From: Calycina herbarum
Taxonomy: Eukaryota; Ascomycota; Leotiomycetes; Helotiales; Pezizellaceae
Assembly (NCBI GenBank): GCA_001414485.1
Contig: LLEY01000001.1
Location: 952,360-1,016,359, forward strand
Length of the DNA stretch: 64,000 nt
Reading direction: 5' to 3'
Shown: in pieces, positions 22,201 through 33,242 of the stretch
Position numbering within the stretch: the first letter of the stretch is position 1
Layout: each line of letters opens with the position of its first letter
Notes under the pieces: generated by a model
What the model was told of the DNA's origin: nothing
What the model saw: the letters and a program-made list of their open reading frames with translations, nothing else
Databases searched by the model: none
Translations under genes and position numbers: made by a program

Positions 22201-22955
22201 ATCTGGAAGACTAGTACCGAGACAATTAGAAGAATCCTCGCCACGGATAAGATACCAGCCCTAGAAGGGTTCCGTTCTGATAATTTAAATCAAGGGAGCC
22301 AGGTACCATATATAAGTCTACTAAGACACATTTATAGACGTTTATACCTACGTCGAGGTACATTAATCATAGAGTAAGAGACAATCCCACTATATATTAT
22401 ACCACTATAGTAGCGAGGACCAAGCATATCTATTGCACTAGACGTAGAAATGGCAAAGACACAATATAAGAACTTCTTAAAGCATCCCTTAAATAGTATC
22501 TTTATCTATACCGATGGAAGCGGCATAGATAATTATATAGGGGCTGCTTGTCAGGGCTTGTAGCAAGTGCTGATGAATTGAACTACAGAGGCTGTCTATG
22601 TACAAGAAGATTCGATTGTCCTTTCCAAGCCAGAGTCCTTGCCAACTTATATACTCAGTTAGCTCTTTCTAGAGGGTTCTGCCAAGGGTACTCTCGAAGG
22701 TTCTGTTACGTCCATGCGTTGCCAAGCGAGGTCACGTGAATGCGTCGCTGGAGTACTCCGAGACTTATTCCACGGGTGTAACCCTTGACACTGCTGTAAT
22801 ATCGCCCCTGACCAGATGTATAAGGATGGCGTATATAGGAAATAGCGAAACGTCAACGGTATACGCCGCAGAACTCCAAGGAATTAAGCTAGCTCTACAG
22901 ATCGCAGTCTAGGACTAAGAGAGTAGGAACAAAAGAAACAGTGTATTCGATATCG
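19244..22955 (+). pseudogene. LINE ORF2 (endonuclease, reverse transcriptase, RNase H), RIP-mutated
   Basis: From about 19244 the frame reads an apurinic-like endonuclease (VILGDFNLYHE near 19995; RIDHNSDYLLI near 20230), then a reverse transcriptase with LLLLDVLEAFDNVSH (about 21337), GIPQGSPLSLILYLYYNADL (about 21511) and GYIDNITIL, where the catalytic Y-x-D-D has become Y-I-D-N by a G-to-A change. RNase H starts IYTDGSGIDN (about 22508) and resumes after the solo LTR with YAAELQGIKLALQ. Dozens of TAG/TAA codons. Confidence 0.85.
22549..22790. mobile_element. Solo LTR, 242 bp, target duplication CTGCT
   Basis: Reverse-oriented copy of the 17970-18211 LTR (starts TGTCAGGGC, ends CCCTTGACA). 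CTGCT occurs immediately before (22544-22548) and after (22791-22795). Removing the insertion and one CTGCT restores the RNase H reading of the host LINE. Confidence 0.92.
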
Positions 22956-23684
22956 GAATCTCGACATGAGCAATTTCCGTTTCCATCTTTGGACCTGAGC
23001 TGTTGCTGCTATAGCCTGAGTGGTGGGTGAGCCAAACCTGAGCAAGGCTGAGCAAGTGAGCTAAGGAGGTGAGCCCACGGTGGACAGGGGCGACCCGTTT
23101 GGGCTCCTCGGCTACGACTGCCGCCGGCTTAAATTAGAAAGAGTAAGGCAGGAGAGTTCTTTCGGAGCCGATTCTGGATCCCTGTTTGCAAGAGGCGTAC
23201 TAAACGACTTACCGAACCTTGTAAAATTTAACTTTAACAATATATATAAGCACATACTAATCTATTAAGTACTCATTTAACTCTTATCTGTTATAAGACG
23301 TTGTACTTAAATACTACACCTTACTAGCAATCGATTAACAATTCTATATAATTTCAAAGGTTTAAAAGGATAATAATACAGATCCTGGGAGTCGATAGAT
23401 AACGCTCCTTATAAGTATGCTACCTATCATATAACGCTACTAAATTCTTTCTCTAAGCAACGTATTATTCATCTAAGAATGTGTAACAAGGCACGGTATA
23501 GCAGTTATATTAAGGGTTCGACAGCTGGTGTGTAACAGGCATAGTAAGATTTATATAAATACGAAATTATACTAAGGGTCTATTTACCTAAGGAGCGGAG
23601 AATTCCATGTAATTAAGGCAAGGTAAGACAAGGTAAGTTAGATCGCTGGTAAAGTTACATTAATTAGAGGGGCGGATACCTGAT
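22956..23684. other. Unclassified repeat-derived DNA between LINE and Gypsy element
   Basis: The first 230 bp are GC-balanced with TGAGC-rich repeats (about 23000-23070) resembling the reverse of 16995-17050; the rest is AT-rich. The frame at 23080-23268 has no recognisable feature. I see no gene. Confidence 0.4.
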
Positions 23685-24116
23685 TGTAACGAAACTCAAA
23701 CGAACTAAACAAAGATGACTAAGTCTCGAAGGTTGGTATACGAATAAGAAGTACAGATGCGCCGGGTTGTTCACTTGGAAGTGAACTCGTTACTTGTATC
23801 AAAGATGTTAAACAAGATGATAAGATTGATAACTAAAGTTGAGCACGAAGCTCCTATCTAGATAGCAGACGTGCTAGTATATATAGAACCTTCGTTCCCC
23901 TAGGTAGCTAACTCGCTTGTCGAGCTGGCGATCCAACGAGCTGGTTCGCCTAGCGATCCAGCGGTCCCTTTCGTCACGTGATCAACATAATGAAATCCTT
24001 AGATCGCTTAGCTAACCTAACCGATCCTTATCTACTATAAGAGTATTCCGATAGTGCTTAACCTGTTAGGACGCCGCCTGGTCTTCACTTATCACGTATG
24101 TACGTGATTCGTGACA
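23685..24116 (-). repeat. Gypsy LTR (3' LTR in element orientation)
   Basis: On the + strand it begins TGTAACGAAAC and ends ATTCGTGACA. It aligns with 30500-30938 over its length apart from a variable central part. It contains the shared block GTTGAGCACGAAGCTCCTAT and two CACGTGAT-like motifs. Confidence 0.9.
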
Positions 24117-24206
24117 CTATCCCCTTCTTAGCTTAGCGTGTCCCTACGCTTAAGTACGACCTAAGAAATATCGTTAGAAGGCTAACAGCCTTCTTCTCTT
24201 TTCACC

Positions 24207-24812
24207 ATGCCACCCGATCGTTCAGCGAAACGCACCGAGTATATTACTCTTAGAAAAGAAATCAACTTGTCTAGAATAAAAATAGCACCCTATACCCGAT
24301 GTTTGAAAGCTGGTTTTGCAAATAAATGTGTCGCCCCTCGAGATAAAAGTCTAAATCGCTATAGTCGTTATACAAAGAACGGCAAGACTTGCGACGTTCG
24401 CGAGGTGAACCGTATACCGACCATTCGAGATTAGGAGTCCGTGGATGCTCAGATCCAACGACTAGAGGACGAGGCTGATAAGGCCATGGCGAAAGTCCTC
24501 TAGGTCAATAAGCAGAAGAAGCTGCTTTACACCTAGAAGCAGAGAATGATAGCAGCTGGTCTTAACTCTCTTAAGGAGCTGGATACTACTGAAGAATTAG
24601 AAAGAAAGGAAAAGGAGAAGGAGGAAGAAAAGAAGCGGATAGAAGAAGAGGCTGCTAGGCTGGCCGCCCTTCCTACGCCCGACGTTTCCGACCCTGCCCT
24701 CGCTCTAGGCCTCGACCCAGCCTTTCTTAAGTCCTTTCCTGCTAACCACGCGATGTAGGTAGACTTGGGTTTCGACGGTGGAACTCCTGAAGTTCCTCTA
24801 AGTACTGGCTGA
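24207..24812 (+). pseudogene. Antisense gene carried by the Gypsy element (MPP...SAKR, Cys-rich plus coiled coil), RIP-mutated
   Basis: The + strand, opposite to gag-pol, reads from MPPDRSAKRTEYITLRKE through four TAG codons (at 24432 and three more downstream) to TGA at 24810. After the basic start comes a region that in intact relatives known to me is Cys-rich (CxxC pairs); here some cysteines are Tyr (YTRC, RYSRYTKNGKTCD), each explained by G-to-A. A charged coiled coil follows (DEADKAMAKVL, then a Glu/Lys run around 24600-24650), and an Asp-Pro-rich tail (SDPALALGLDPAFLKSF). Proteins of this design are frequent in fungal genomes and often annotated as host hypotheticals; the position inside the LTRs argues it belongs to the retrotransposon. 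Function unknown. Confidence 0.7.
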
Positions 24813-27800
24813 TATTTTTCCTAGGTTCCTAAGTGTTTTCTAAATATAGGTAATCCAACTATTTTATTAAATACTTAACCTATCCTCTAACAAGTCTATA
24901 GTTAAGAATCCTCTCGACTTCATACTTAGCGTTTAGGTTTACCGGTTGAATTTCTATAAGTAGGGCTAGTAGTGCTCCTAGTAGTACTAGTTCGAGTAAG
25001 GATATATAGAATACTAGATGGATATTCATCGTTCTTAGTAGCGCTAATTTATAATTCAAAGGTCCTTTAACACGTTTGATTTTAAATAGTCTGAGTTTTT
25101 TATAATCTAGTTTATTACTTAGTCTTTTTATATCGATGTTCTTTTGTACTAAGTAGACTTTATCCCCCTCTTTTAGTATTAGCTCCTAACTACGTCGTTT
25201 GTTATAGTAGTATACGTTTCTTTCTACTACAAATTATAGATCCTCTATAAGTTCCTTATATAAACTCTTGATTTTTAAGACCTAAACACGAGCAAGTTGG
25301 TTGTCGATAGTCGTAGACAGTGGTTCTTAATACGCTGATAATTTATACCTAAAGTTGGCATAGAATAGTGTAACAAGTGTTATTTCCGTTACTAAACTGT
25401 TATAGGCAAACTATGCTAAAGGCAGCAGCTCTACCTAGTTGTCTTACTAGTAGTTTATATAATAACGAAGGTATGTTTCAACTACTTAATTCATCTGTTC
25501 GTTTCCTCTATTTGTTTAAAGGTAGAAAGCTGTAGAGAGCTTTCTTTTTACACCTAATCGTTTTATAAGAGCGATCTAAAATTTCAAAGTAAAGAGCTTG
25601 TCTCTATCCGAGAGTATTTCTTCTAGTAGTCTATGTCTTAAGACTACTTCTCTAAGGAATACAAATGCTAATTCCTTAGCTATACTTAACTCTATATATG
25701 CTATTAGAATTATATACTTTGTAAGTTATTTTATAATAACTAGGATCGTATTATATTTAACTCCTGTTATTAGATCTTTAGATTTTAGTAATTTAATAAT
25801 AAAATCTATAGATATTAATTTCTAAGGTAATTATAGTATCGGAGTAGTGTTCATCTGCTTATAAGGAGTATAGCAGGAAGCCTTATTCCTAGTATAGGTA
25901 TCACATTCCGCTATTACTTCCTTAACTATCGCGGATAACCGATCAATATAGTAGTGTTGTCTTATCCTCTAGAGGGTTCTACGAATTCCTTAGTAACTGT
26001 AAGCGGGCGCAGCATAGTATTCCTATATAAACTCTTTTGTGTACGAGCTAGGAACCTATAATTTCCCTTTTATATATTAATTATAACCTTTGTATATATT
26101 CTAAATCTTATCTATCCAGATATCGTTTATTACTGCTATCTCGTATATAGTAGGTACTAAGTCTCTATTCTTAAGAGTTTTTAAGATCGCAATCTTCTTA
26201 TACTTCTTATTTCCCTCGTATCCGGGTTTCCGGCTAAGAGCATCGGCTCGCGCATTCAACGTTCCTTTTATATACCGAATAACAATGTCAAATCCTTCTA
26301 ATATCTCTAACTATCTAGCTAATCGTCTTATCGTAAGTTCCTTAGTAGTTGTAAATGTCCTAAGGTTCTCGTAGTCGAATAAAACTATAACTAGGTATTT
26401 CGCTAGCTGTAAATAAATTCTCTAGTATTCTAAAGCTAATACTATAGTAAGCAGTTCCTTGTCGAAGATGCTATAGTTTTATTATACTAGGTTAAATGTT
26501 TTAGAATAGTATACGATAGGTATAAGTTTCCCCTTATTATTTAGTTATAGGTGAATCGCACCTACTGCTATATCTAAGGCGTCTGTTTTAATCGTACTAG
26601 GCTTGTCTATATCGAAATCGTATAGAATAGGCTTCTCTATAAACTTTGCTTTGATTTTCTAAAAAGCACCCTCCGCCTATTTATTCTATATAAACTTAAT
26701 AGCTTTCTTAACCAGTACCGACATTAGTTTAGCAATCTTTATATAATCTCGTATAAACGAGCAGCAAAAGTTTACAAATCTAAGAAAGGACTATACATCT
26801 TTTACATTCTCTAGTATTTTCCAGTTTAAGATGTCTTAGATCTTTGCTAGATCTATTTCTATTTTTCCTAAGCTAAATACCTATTCTAGGAAAAGTGTCC
26901 GAGTTACTCTAAACTCGTATTTCGAGAGTTTTAACTAAGAGTTTACTTTTATAAGTCGTCGTAAAACTTCTCTAATATGTCCCTTATATTCTTCTTCTTT
27001 TTCTAAGAAGATTAGGATATTATCTAGGTAATAAATTACTATTACCCCTAGAAGATCTCCTAAAATGTTATTATTTTGTCTCTAATATATAGCTGGTATA
27101 TTACATAGTCTAAATAGCATAACTGTATATTTGTAAAGGCTCGATAGTAAGGCAAATACTATCTTCTATTCGTCTCTGACTTTTATTCGTATAAGTCTAT
27201 AGGCGTTTCATTAATCTAGTTTTGTAAATCGTACTACCTTACCTAACTTGTCCTACAAGTATTAGCTAGGTAGCAGCGGATAAGCGTCCTTAACTATAGT
27301 ATGATTTACTTCTCGATAATTAATATATACTCTCCTATCTAGGTTGTCTTTCTTCTTAATAATAAGTATGTTTAAGGTAATTAGCGACTTAGATTTTCTA
27401 ATATATCTCTTCTTAATACCTTCTTTTATATAACTTTCTATTCTTTATAAGCTTTTCCAGTTATATAACCGAAGTTTCTACTTCAAGAGGTGATAACCCT
27501 CTTTTAATTTAATCTTATAATCCTATAAGCGATGTTTTAGCAAGGCTCGTAAGTCTTCCAGGTTTTTAAATAAAGCCCTAAATTCTCTGTACTATATAGG
27601 TATTTCGTTATTAGCTTTCTTACTAACCTATAGAGGACCCTAGGCAAGGTGTCCTAGTACTTTAGAAGAGGTAGCGCTAACCTTATTCCAGCCTTAAAGT
27701 TATAAATACGAACCTATATATTTATATTAACTAAAGGTTATTATTCTAGCCTTCTAGTCGATTTCTAGATTATATTCTTAAATCTATAGTATACCAAGTA

Positions 27801-29500
27801 TTACTTCCTTACTCCCTATTTCAACGATATCGAATTATATATTTAAATAGTGTTCTTTGATATTAACTCTTATTAGAATAGTTTACTAATTAATAATTCT
27901 ATTTTAATACATAATATCTATTTTATCGACTACTCCTAGTTAATATAGTCTTATCCCTTTAATTAGAACGTTTAGCTTCTCCTAAGCTATTAAAGAGATA
28001 AAGTTACTCGTTACTCCTAAGTCTATTATAACTTATAACTTTTTCCCCCTTATTTCTATAGTTATTACTAACTGTCTTTCTCTTAAAGTAGTATCTAATT
28101 TTACTTTAATATATCAGACTTCGAAAGATCGATTCTCTTAATTATAATCCTTTCTCTCTTCGTCCTTATACTATAGAAAGAATCTTACTCTTTCTTTGTC
28201 AGCATATACTACCTCGTATACTAATCTATATTCTACGATTCCTATAGTTTTAGGAATTCCTCTTATAAATTGCTTTAGTATTTATTCGTAGTTATATTAG
28301 ATCTATTCGTAACTAGTTTCTAAAATGGCTTCTATAGACTATAGTTCTCCTATATATAGATAATCTAAAGTAGCCTCTAGTATACTTATCTCTAGTTTTA
28401 TATAGTAAACTTTAAATATATAATCTCTTAAATTCTTTTCTTTAACAGCTCTAATCCAGGACTAAGGAAAGAATACTACTCCTTCTTTATTTGATGATAC
28501 TATTTCATATATCTAATAATATTCTATTATTCTAGTAGGCTCTAGTAATATTCCTTTGAATCGTTTTTGCAATAACTAGTCTAAGGTCAGACTTAGTTCG
28601 CATCTTATCTATCGTACTATTATCTCTTAAACTATTTCTATAAACCATAGTTCTCCTACTAATAGATAGTATAATTCCTCTAGTTCTGTCTCAGCCTACC
28701 TAGTTATATTAAGCTCTCTTCGCTCCTAGAATAGTATATTAAATAGTTATTATAAGTCGTATTTCCTAAATACTAACCTATTATTTCTAATTAATATAAT
28801 AATAATATATTACTCGAATTCCTTTAGTATAATATCTTTAGGCAGTGTCCTAAGAAAAGGAGTTTTAATTCGTCCCTTAAATCCTATTAGAACTTACTAT
28901 ATCTATGTACTGATTTTATCTAACATATCGTATATTTTCTATATATCTCCTACTTTAGAGTAGCTGGATTTTTTAACTAGTTAACATTCCTGTTCTAGTT
29001 CCTTCTCTTTAATAGTTTTCTGTCTAGTAATTAGACTAATTAGAGTTATTATTTTAGAGTTATTACTTATAACTATATACGTTATTAAGATAGTTAGATT
29101 AACTCCTTATATTATATAAGGACTCTAGAAATCTAGTTTCTAATTATCAATATATACCTATTAATTTCCTTGTTTAAAGATTCTAAGGAAAGCCTAAGTT
29201 TCTCTAACTTTAGGGTCCTTATTTTTTATTTCTCCTTCTAAACTAGAAGATAAATCCGATGTCTCTAAAGAACTAGTCGATAGTAGTGATTCGTATTCTA
29301 CTTAAAAAAGTTGCTTAGATTCTATTATCGATTATATATTATAATATTCTTTAAAGAGTAGATCCCTATTATTATTAGTGTCTTATACTCTACTGATTTC
29401 TTTATTATTTTCAATCTAGGTTCTATATCCTCGTACTTTAAGCTCCTTATCTATAAGTTTAATACGATTAGTTAAAGCTACCTATTATTAAATAGTAGTA
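24813..29500 (-). pseudogene. Gypsy pol (protease, reverse transcriptase, RNase H, integrase), RIP-mutated
   Basis: Read on the minus strand through stops. A protease-like IDLGVTSNFISL lies near 28010. Reverse transcriptase has YLDNILIFLEKEEEYKGHI around 27030 (the Y-x-D-D now Y-L-D-N) followed by LRRLIKVNS and LKLSKYEF. RNase H lies around 26250-26700. The integrase at about 25480-25990 includes HYYIDRLSAIVKEVIAECD, LSDRDKLFTLKF and RLGVKRKLSTAF. The domain order defines Ty3/Gypsy. Non-functional. Confidence 0.85.
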
Positions 29501-30480
29501 TTAATTTGTTTCTTTCCCTTAGAGTTTTTCTTCTTACTATACTTATTTACTCTATAACCTAGAAGGCTATAGTTATAATACAAGTTCTACTTACGTCGAT
29601 GATTTCGCTCCTCTTAGGAAAGTCCTCCTTTCTTTAGAAAGGTTTTCCTCTACGTAGCGTTTGCCTCCTTACTATGCTTACTAGCGTAAGAGTACTTCCA
29701 CTTTCCTAACCCTTTACTCTTCTCTCTATATCTAGGGTTACTCTTTCTAAATTCGTATAGGCGGTTGTCTAGTTAGACGACTTCCTTAATTATACCTATA
29801 ATAGTTAAGAATTATATATTCTACTTAGCTATTTCCTTACAGATATATATCTTTAATCCTTAACAAAAGAGTTCTATAAGAGCGATCGCATCCTATCCCG
29901 ACTTCGTTCTATAACGTTAAAATTTATTAGCGTAATCTATTACTAATCCAGTCTAGTGTAATTCCAAAAGCTTATATACAGCTATTCGGATCGTATCGAA
30001 GTCTTTAAAGACTTTTCTAATAGTTGCCTTAAATCCTCTCTAAGATTTAAACATAATCTTAGTTAATTCTATCTTTCTGTCTTTATCCTTATTTTTAAAG
30101 AAGTCCTCTAAGTATAGCTAAGCCTATTCTAATACTGATCCCCTAAGGTAGAAGATAGCAAAGATAGTTCATAAGTTATAATTGCTTTCGAACTTGTTAG
30201 AATTAAAGTTGAAGTAAATATCTATTTAGAGAAGGAATAAGTCGAGTTCCTTTCGCTTCCTATGATACGTATCTAGTATCTTAACTTTAATAGATTTAAG
30301 TGCTTCGACCTTATAGGGCTCGGGGGCGTCCAGCATACTAACATTGTCGTCGTTCTTAGTTAACTGTGTACTAGCAGGTGTTCTTCCGGTCACACTTCTA
30401 GATATTCCTACGACGTTGACTCGACTAGTATTTAGGCTAGCTACTGTAGCGAGGGTTGCTAGGGCTATAGCGACTGAACT
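29501..30480 (-). pseudogene. Gypsy gag, RIP-mutated
   Basis: The minus strand reads MLDAPEPYKVEALKSIKV near 30336, then FNFNSNKFESNYNL, IFAIFYLRGSVLE and LYLEDFFKNKDKDRK, the retrotransposon Gag fold. Near 29590 a knuckle-like YYNYSLLGYRVNK is consistent with a CCHC zinc knuckle whose Cys and His codons became Tyr by G-to-A changes. Stops replace Gln. Confidence 0.8.
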
Positions 30481-30499
30481 TCTAAGTAGGTGCTCAAAG

Positions 30500-30938
30500 T
30501 ATAACGAAACTTAAACGAACTAAACAAAGATGACTAAGTCTCGAAGGTTAGTATGTAGGTAAGAAGTATAGATGCGCCGGATTGTTTACTTAGAAGTGAA
30601 CTCGTTACTTATATTAAAGATGTTAAATAAGATAATAAGATTAATAACTAAAGTTGAGCACGAAGCTCCTATCTAATAGCAGACGTGCCGGTCTTATATA
30701 GAACTGTAGTCTCCCGTTCCAGTCGCTCTAGTCGCTCGCCCTAATCGCTTCAGTCGACAGGCGACTCAGGCGACTCAGGCGACTAGGTCACGTGATGCTT
30801 CTTACCAAAGGAAATCCATGGATCGCTTAGCTAGTCTAAGGATCCCTCTTTTTGCTTATAAGAGTTTCCGATAGTGCTTAACCTGTCAGGGCGCCGCCTG
30901 GTCTTCACTCATCACATGTTTACACGTGATTCGTGACA
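30500..30938 (-). repeat. Gypsy LTR (5' LTR in element orientation)
   Basis: On the + strand it begins TATAACGAAAC (the first TG now TA) and ends GATTCGTGACA. It pairs with 23685-24116. The central part has a CGACTCAGGCGACTCAGG-like duplication absent from the other LTR. Confidence 0.9.
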
Positions 30939-32260
30939 TTTACTTATATACTCCCCCTTTTCCTACCAAGCTCCTCTGATCGGCTACGCCGCAGCTCTAA
31001 AGGTCGCGCGAGGGTAGTGTGGGGCAGCTTCGACTATAATTCATATCCTACCTCGCTGACTCTTACACGACTAGCAGCTGCTCTATATACGCTTCCTTCT
31101 CTCGAATATCCTTATAACCTTCTTCCTCTATGACCAGGCTACTGCGACTAGTGCTCTTTGTTCTCTTTTTATTCTAGATTAGATCGTCTTAATTAAAGTA
31201 ATAGTATTATAGAACAGCTTTTAGCTTCCTGCCAGCTTCCCGCTATAGCAAAACTTCCTACTATAGTAAAACTTCTCGCTGTAGCAAAACTTCCCGCTGT
31301 AGTAAAATTTCCTATTTAAGTAAGCCTTACTATAACCTCGAAAATCAAACAAAGATAATAATTTTTCCTTATCGATTAAAGATTAGTTTAAACCAGAATA
31401 CCTTAGAAGTCCCTATATATAATGTCGTCGCTAGATTTATCTAGCGTTGACACGCTCTTAATTCTTCAACATAAGTAGAAGAATCGCATTAATAAAAAGC
31501 CGATAAGGAATAGGTTTATTCCTATTAAACAATAAAATACGTCGACAAACAGGTAAGGTGTCAGGTATCGGCGTAAGGCCTGCCGCCTAGCCTGCCTATA
31601 TAATACCGTGCTCTTGTAGATTATCATAGCTGAGTTTGAGGATATCGAGGTAGCACGAGCTGCGCGTGCTGTAAAAGAGGTTATTAAGGGAAAGGGAAAA
31701 CGTGGTCGGAAGTGTAAAAGTGCTAAACAAGAGGCAGATGGGCCAGAGCCAGGGTAAGAAGTAGTATAAACGATTGGAGTGCCAGAGCTATAGAGTGCAC
31801 CAGCGGCACTTATATACTAAAGTGCTGATTACGGAGAATAAGTTTGCTAGAAGAAGAATATAATTCGAGTAGGTTTCTTGAAGTATACTTACGCAGGACC
31901 TGCGACTAATTACTATACTAGATGTAGCTATTGTATTATTAGCGTAAAAGAAGCGATGAGATGCCGCTTATCAGAGTTGTAATATATTAGGTTAAGAAAG
32001 TACTTAGTACTACCGGTGATTATATAACCGATTAAGGGGGCAGATTATATAGTGGATCTATGTGGGGATAGACGATGGGGAAAGTAGTAGATCAAATGCG
32101 GGGATATATATAGATCTAGTATAACATAATATTATAATCGTAATCGTGAATAATAAAGGCGAGAAAAGGATACTGAAATTTCTATCTATATAATCTACCA
32201 ATTTTACGCTAGTATACATAAGCATCCACTCCTTTACAAAAATGGCTTGATTTTTTTTGA
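30939..32260 (+). pseudogene. Repeat-derived region with the tail of a pogo/Fot1-type transposase
   Basis: Within about 31400-31790 the + strand, read through stops, gives NTLEVPIYNVVARFI, a stop-rich Gln/Ser stretch and EVARAARAVKEVIKGKGKRG followed by RKCKSAKQEADGPEP. This resembles the basic C-terminal tail of fungal pogo/Fot1-type DDE transposases. The catalytic core is not recognisable. The rest of the interval is AT-rich decay. The assignment is from memory of the family's tail and is tentative. Confidence 0.45.
31236..31307 (+). repeat. 18-bp tandem repeat, four copies
   Basis: The unit CTTCCCGCTATAGCAAAA occurs four times in a row with C/T and G/A differences only, the substitution type produced by RIP or deamination. 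Confidence 0.85.
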
Positions 32261-32309
32261 TTCTGTTCTATATATATAAGTTAGTCGTTAAGCTGGTACT
32301 TATTACTGC

Positions 32310-33242
32310 TATGTTTGCTAACCTTTCATTTATTACGCTGTCTAAGCACCGCCGCAAAAGACGCAGCATCCAATTGCCCCTGTACGGCTTGACTACCACG
32401 GTTGGATTCCTGGTCCCTAAAGACCTGTTTAAGCCTAGGTTATACTAGCCTAACGCTACCCTGGAATGCTAGCGATTGACCTGTGGCCTTGTTCGAGCCA
32501 AATTTTTGATTAGTGCGCTTCGCAACTGTGGTCGAGAGAGCCTCCTCGCTAACCTTTCGAAGTTCGTTTATAAAGGATATAGTGCTCTCTTGATCGGTAG
32601 CAGTGAAGGGTATAATTTCGTCATTGGCTTCAGGTTCTTGAGTAGGGAATGTGCTAATACGATTTTCCGCTCTCTATAAATATTAATCGTTATATTTAAG
32701 TGTAGATTTATTATTAATAAGAAGCTGTTTAACGTCTTTACTTAACTGCTGACTTATATTACTAGTTAAATAGTTAGTATAAGATCAAGAGTGTAAGAAC
32801 ATAAGTGAGTTAGAAGTGTTTCCGAGCTATAGGGGTAGTTTTTATACTAGGTGCGACACGTGACTGTTAAGTTCAATGTTTCCTTACAACGGTCTAGCTG
32901 AAGCTTAAAAGCGTTGATCTTGTCTTTATAAAACCAAACTATCGCGCTGTCTCTCTTACTAAACTTTTCCGAAGTCGAGCGCTTCGTATATACTCTAAGT
33001 AAAGTGGCGAAATCGTCGTATTAAGCCTTATACATATGTAATGCTATTGTAATATTAATAGGTTATAATAGTAGTGGTGCCTAAATTATAGGATTCAAGA
33101 CACTGTCTAGCGCTTTTAAATCGTCTTTGATGCTAGTAATTGCCTTAGGAGCGTTCTAGAGACTGTTAATAAGGTTGTATAAAGCCTTACTGCTTTTCGC
33201 GGCGACAGTAGCGAATACAACGATAGACGTAGCAGCTTCCAT
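32310..33242 (-). pseudogene. HeLo-like N-terminal domain of a fungal STAND/NLR-type protein, RIP-mutated
   Basis: From an ATG at 33242 the minus strand reads MEAATSIVVFATVAAKSSKA, LYNLINSL, APKAITSIKDDLKALDSVLN, then RSTSEKFSKRDSAIVWF and KINAFKLQLDRCKETLNL, interrupted by stops that replace Gln. This is the pattern of the HeLo-like/'fungal N-terminal domain of STAND proteins' found at the start of NACHT or ankyrin receptors in ascomycetes. A second open stretch (about 32680-32310; SFINELRKVSEEALSTTVAK) fits the linker after it. No NACHT domain or repeats follow, so it is a truncated gene. Intact relatives act in allorecognition and cell-death signalling; this copy cannot. Confidence 0.65.

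Larger units (their letters stand above)
17499..22955 (+). mobile_element. RIP-degraded Tad-like LINE with ORF1 and ORF2, broken by two solo LTRs
   Basis: Reading through stop codons, the + strand encodes a Gag-like ORF1 and an ORF2 with endonuclease, reverse transcriptase and the start of RNase H. Most stops are TAG/TAA in place of CAG/CAA or TGG, as expected from RIP. Solo LTRs with perfect 5-bp duplications interrupt ORF1 (17970-18211) and RNase H (22549-22790). The 3' end is lost: homology stops near 22955, inside RNase H, so this is a 3'-deleted copy rather than a normal 5' truncation. Confidence 0.85.
23685..30938 (-). mobile_element. Ty3/Gypsy LTR retrotransposon, full length, RIP-degraded, coding strand minus
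   Basis: Two direct LTRs of about 432 and 439 bp bound 6.4 kb of internal sequence that reads, on the minus strand, gag, protease, reverse transcriptase, RNase H and integrase (Ty3/Gypsy order). Stops are mostly TAG/TAA for Gln. Flanking 5-mers (CTGAT and TTTAC) do not match, so no target duplication is visible. An antisense coding region (24207-24812) lies at the integrase-side end. Confidence 0.9.

Noticed and set aside
24207..24812. Host gene for a coiled-coil protein
   Set aside because: It lies inside the paired Gypsy LTRs and is RIP-mutated like the element, so it is assigned to the retrotransposon.
32257..32679. Two short + strand open frames (63 and 67 codons)
   Set aside because: They lie opposite the HeLo-like relic's downstream part and have no features of their own.
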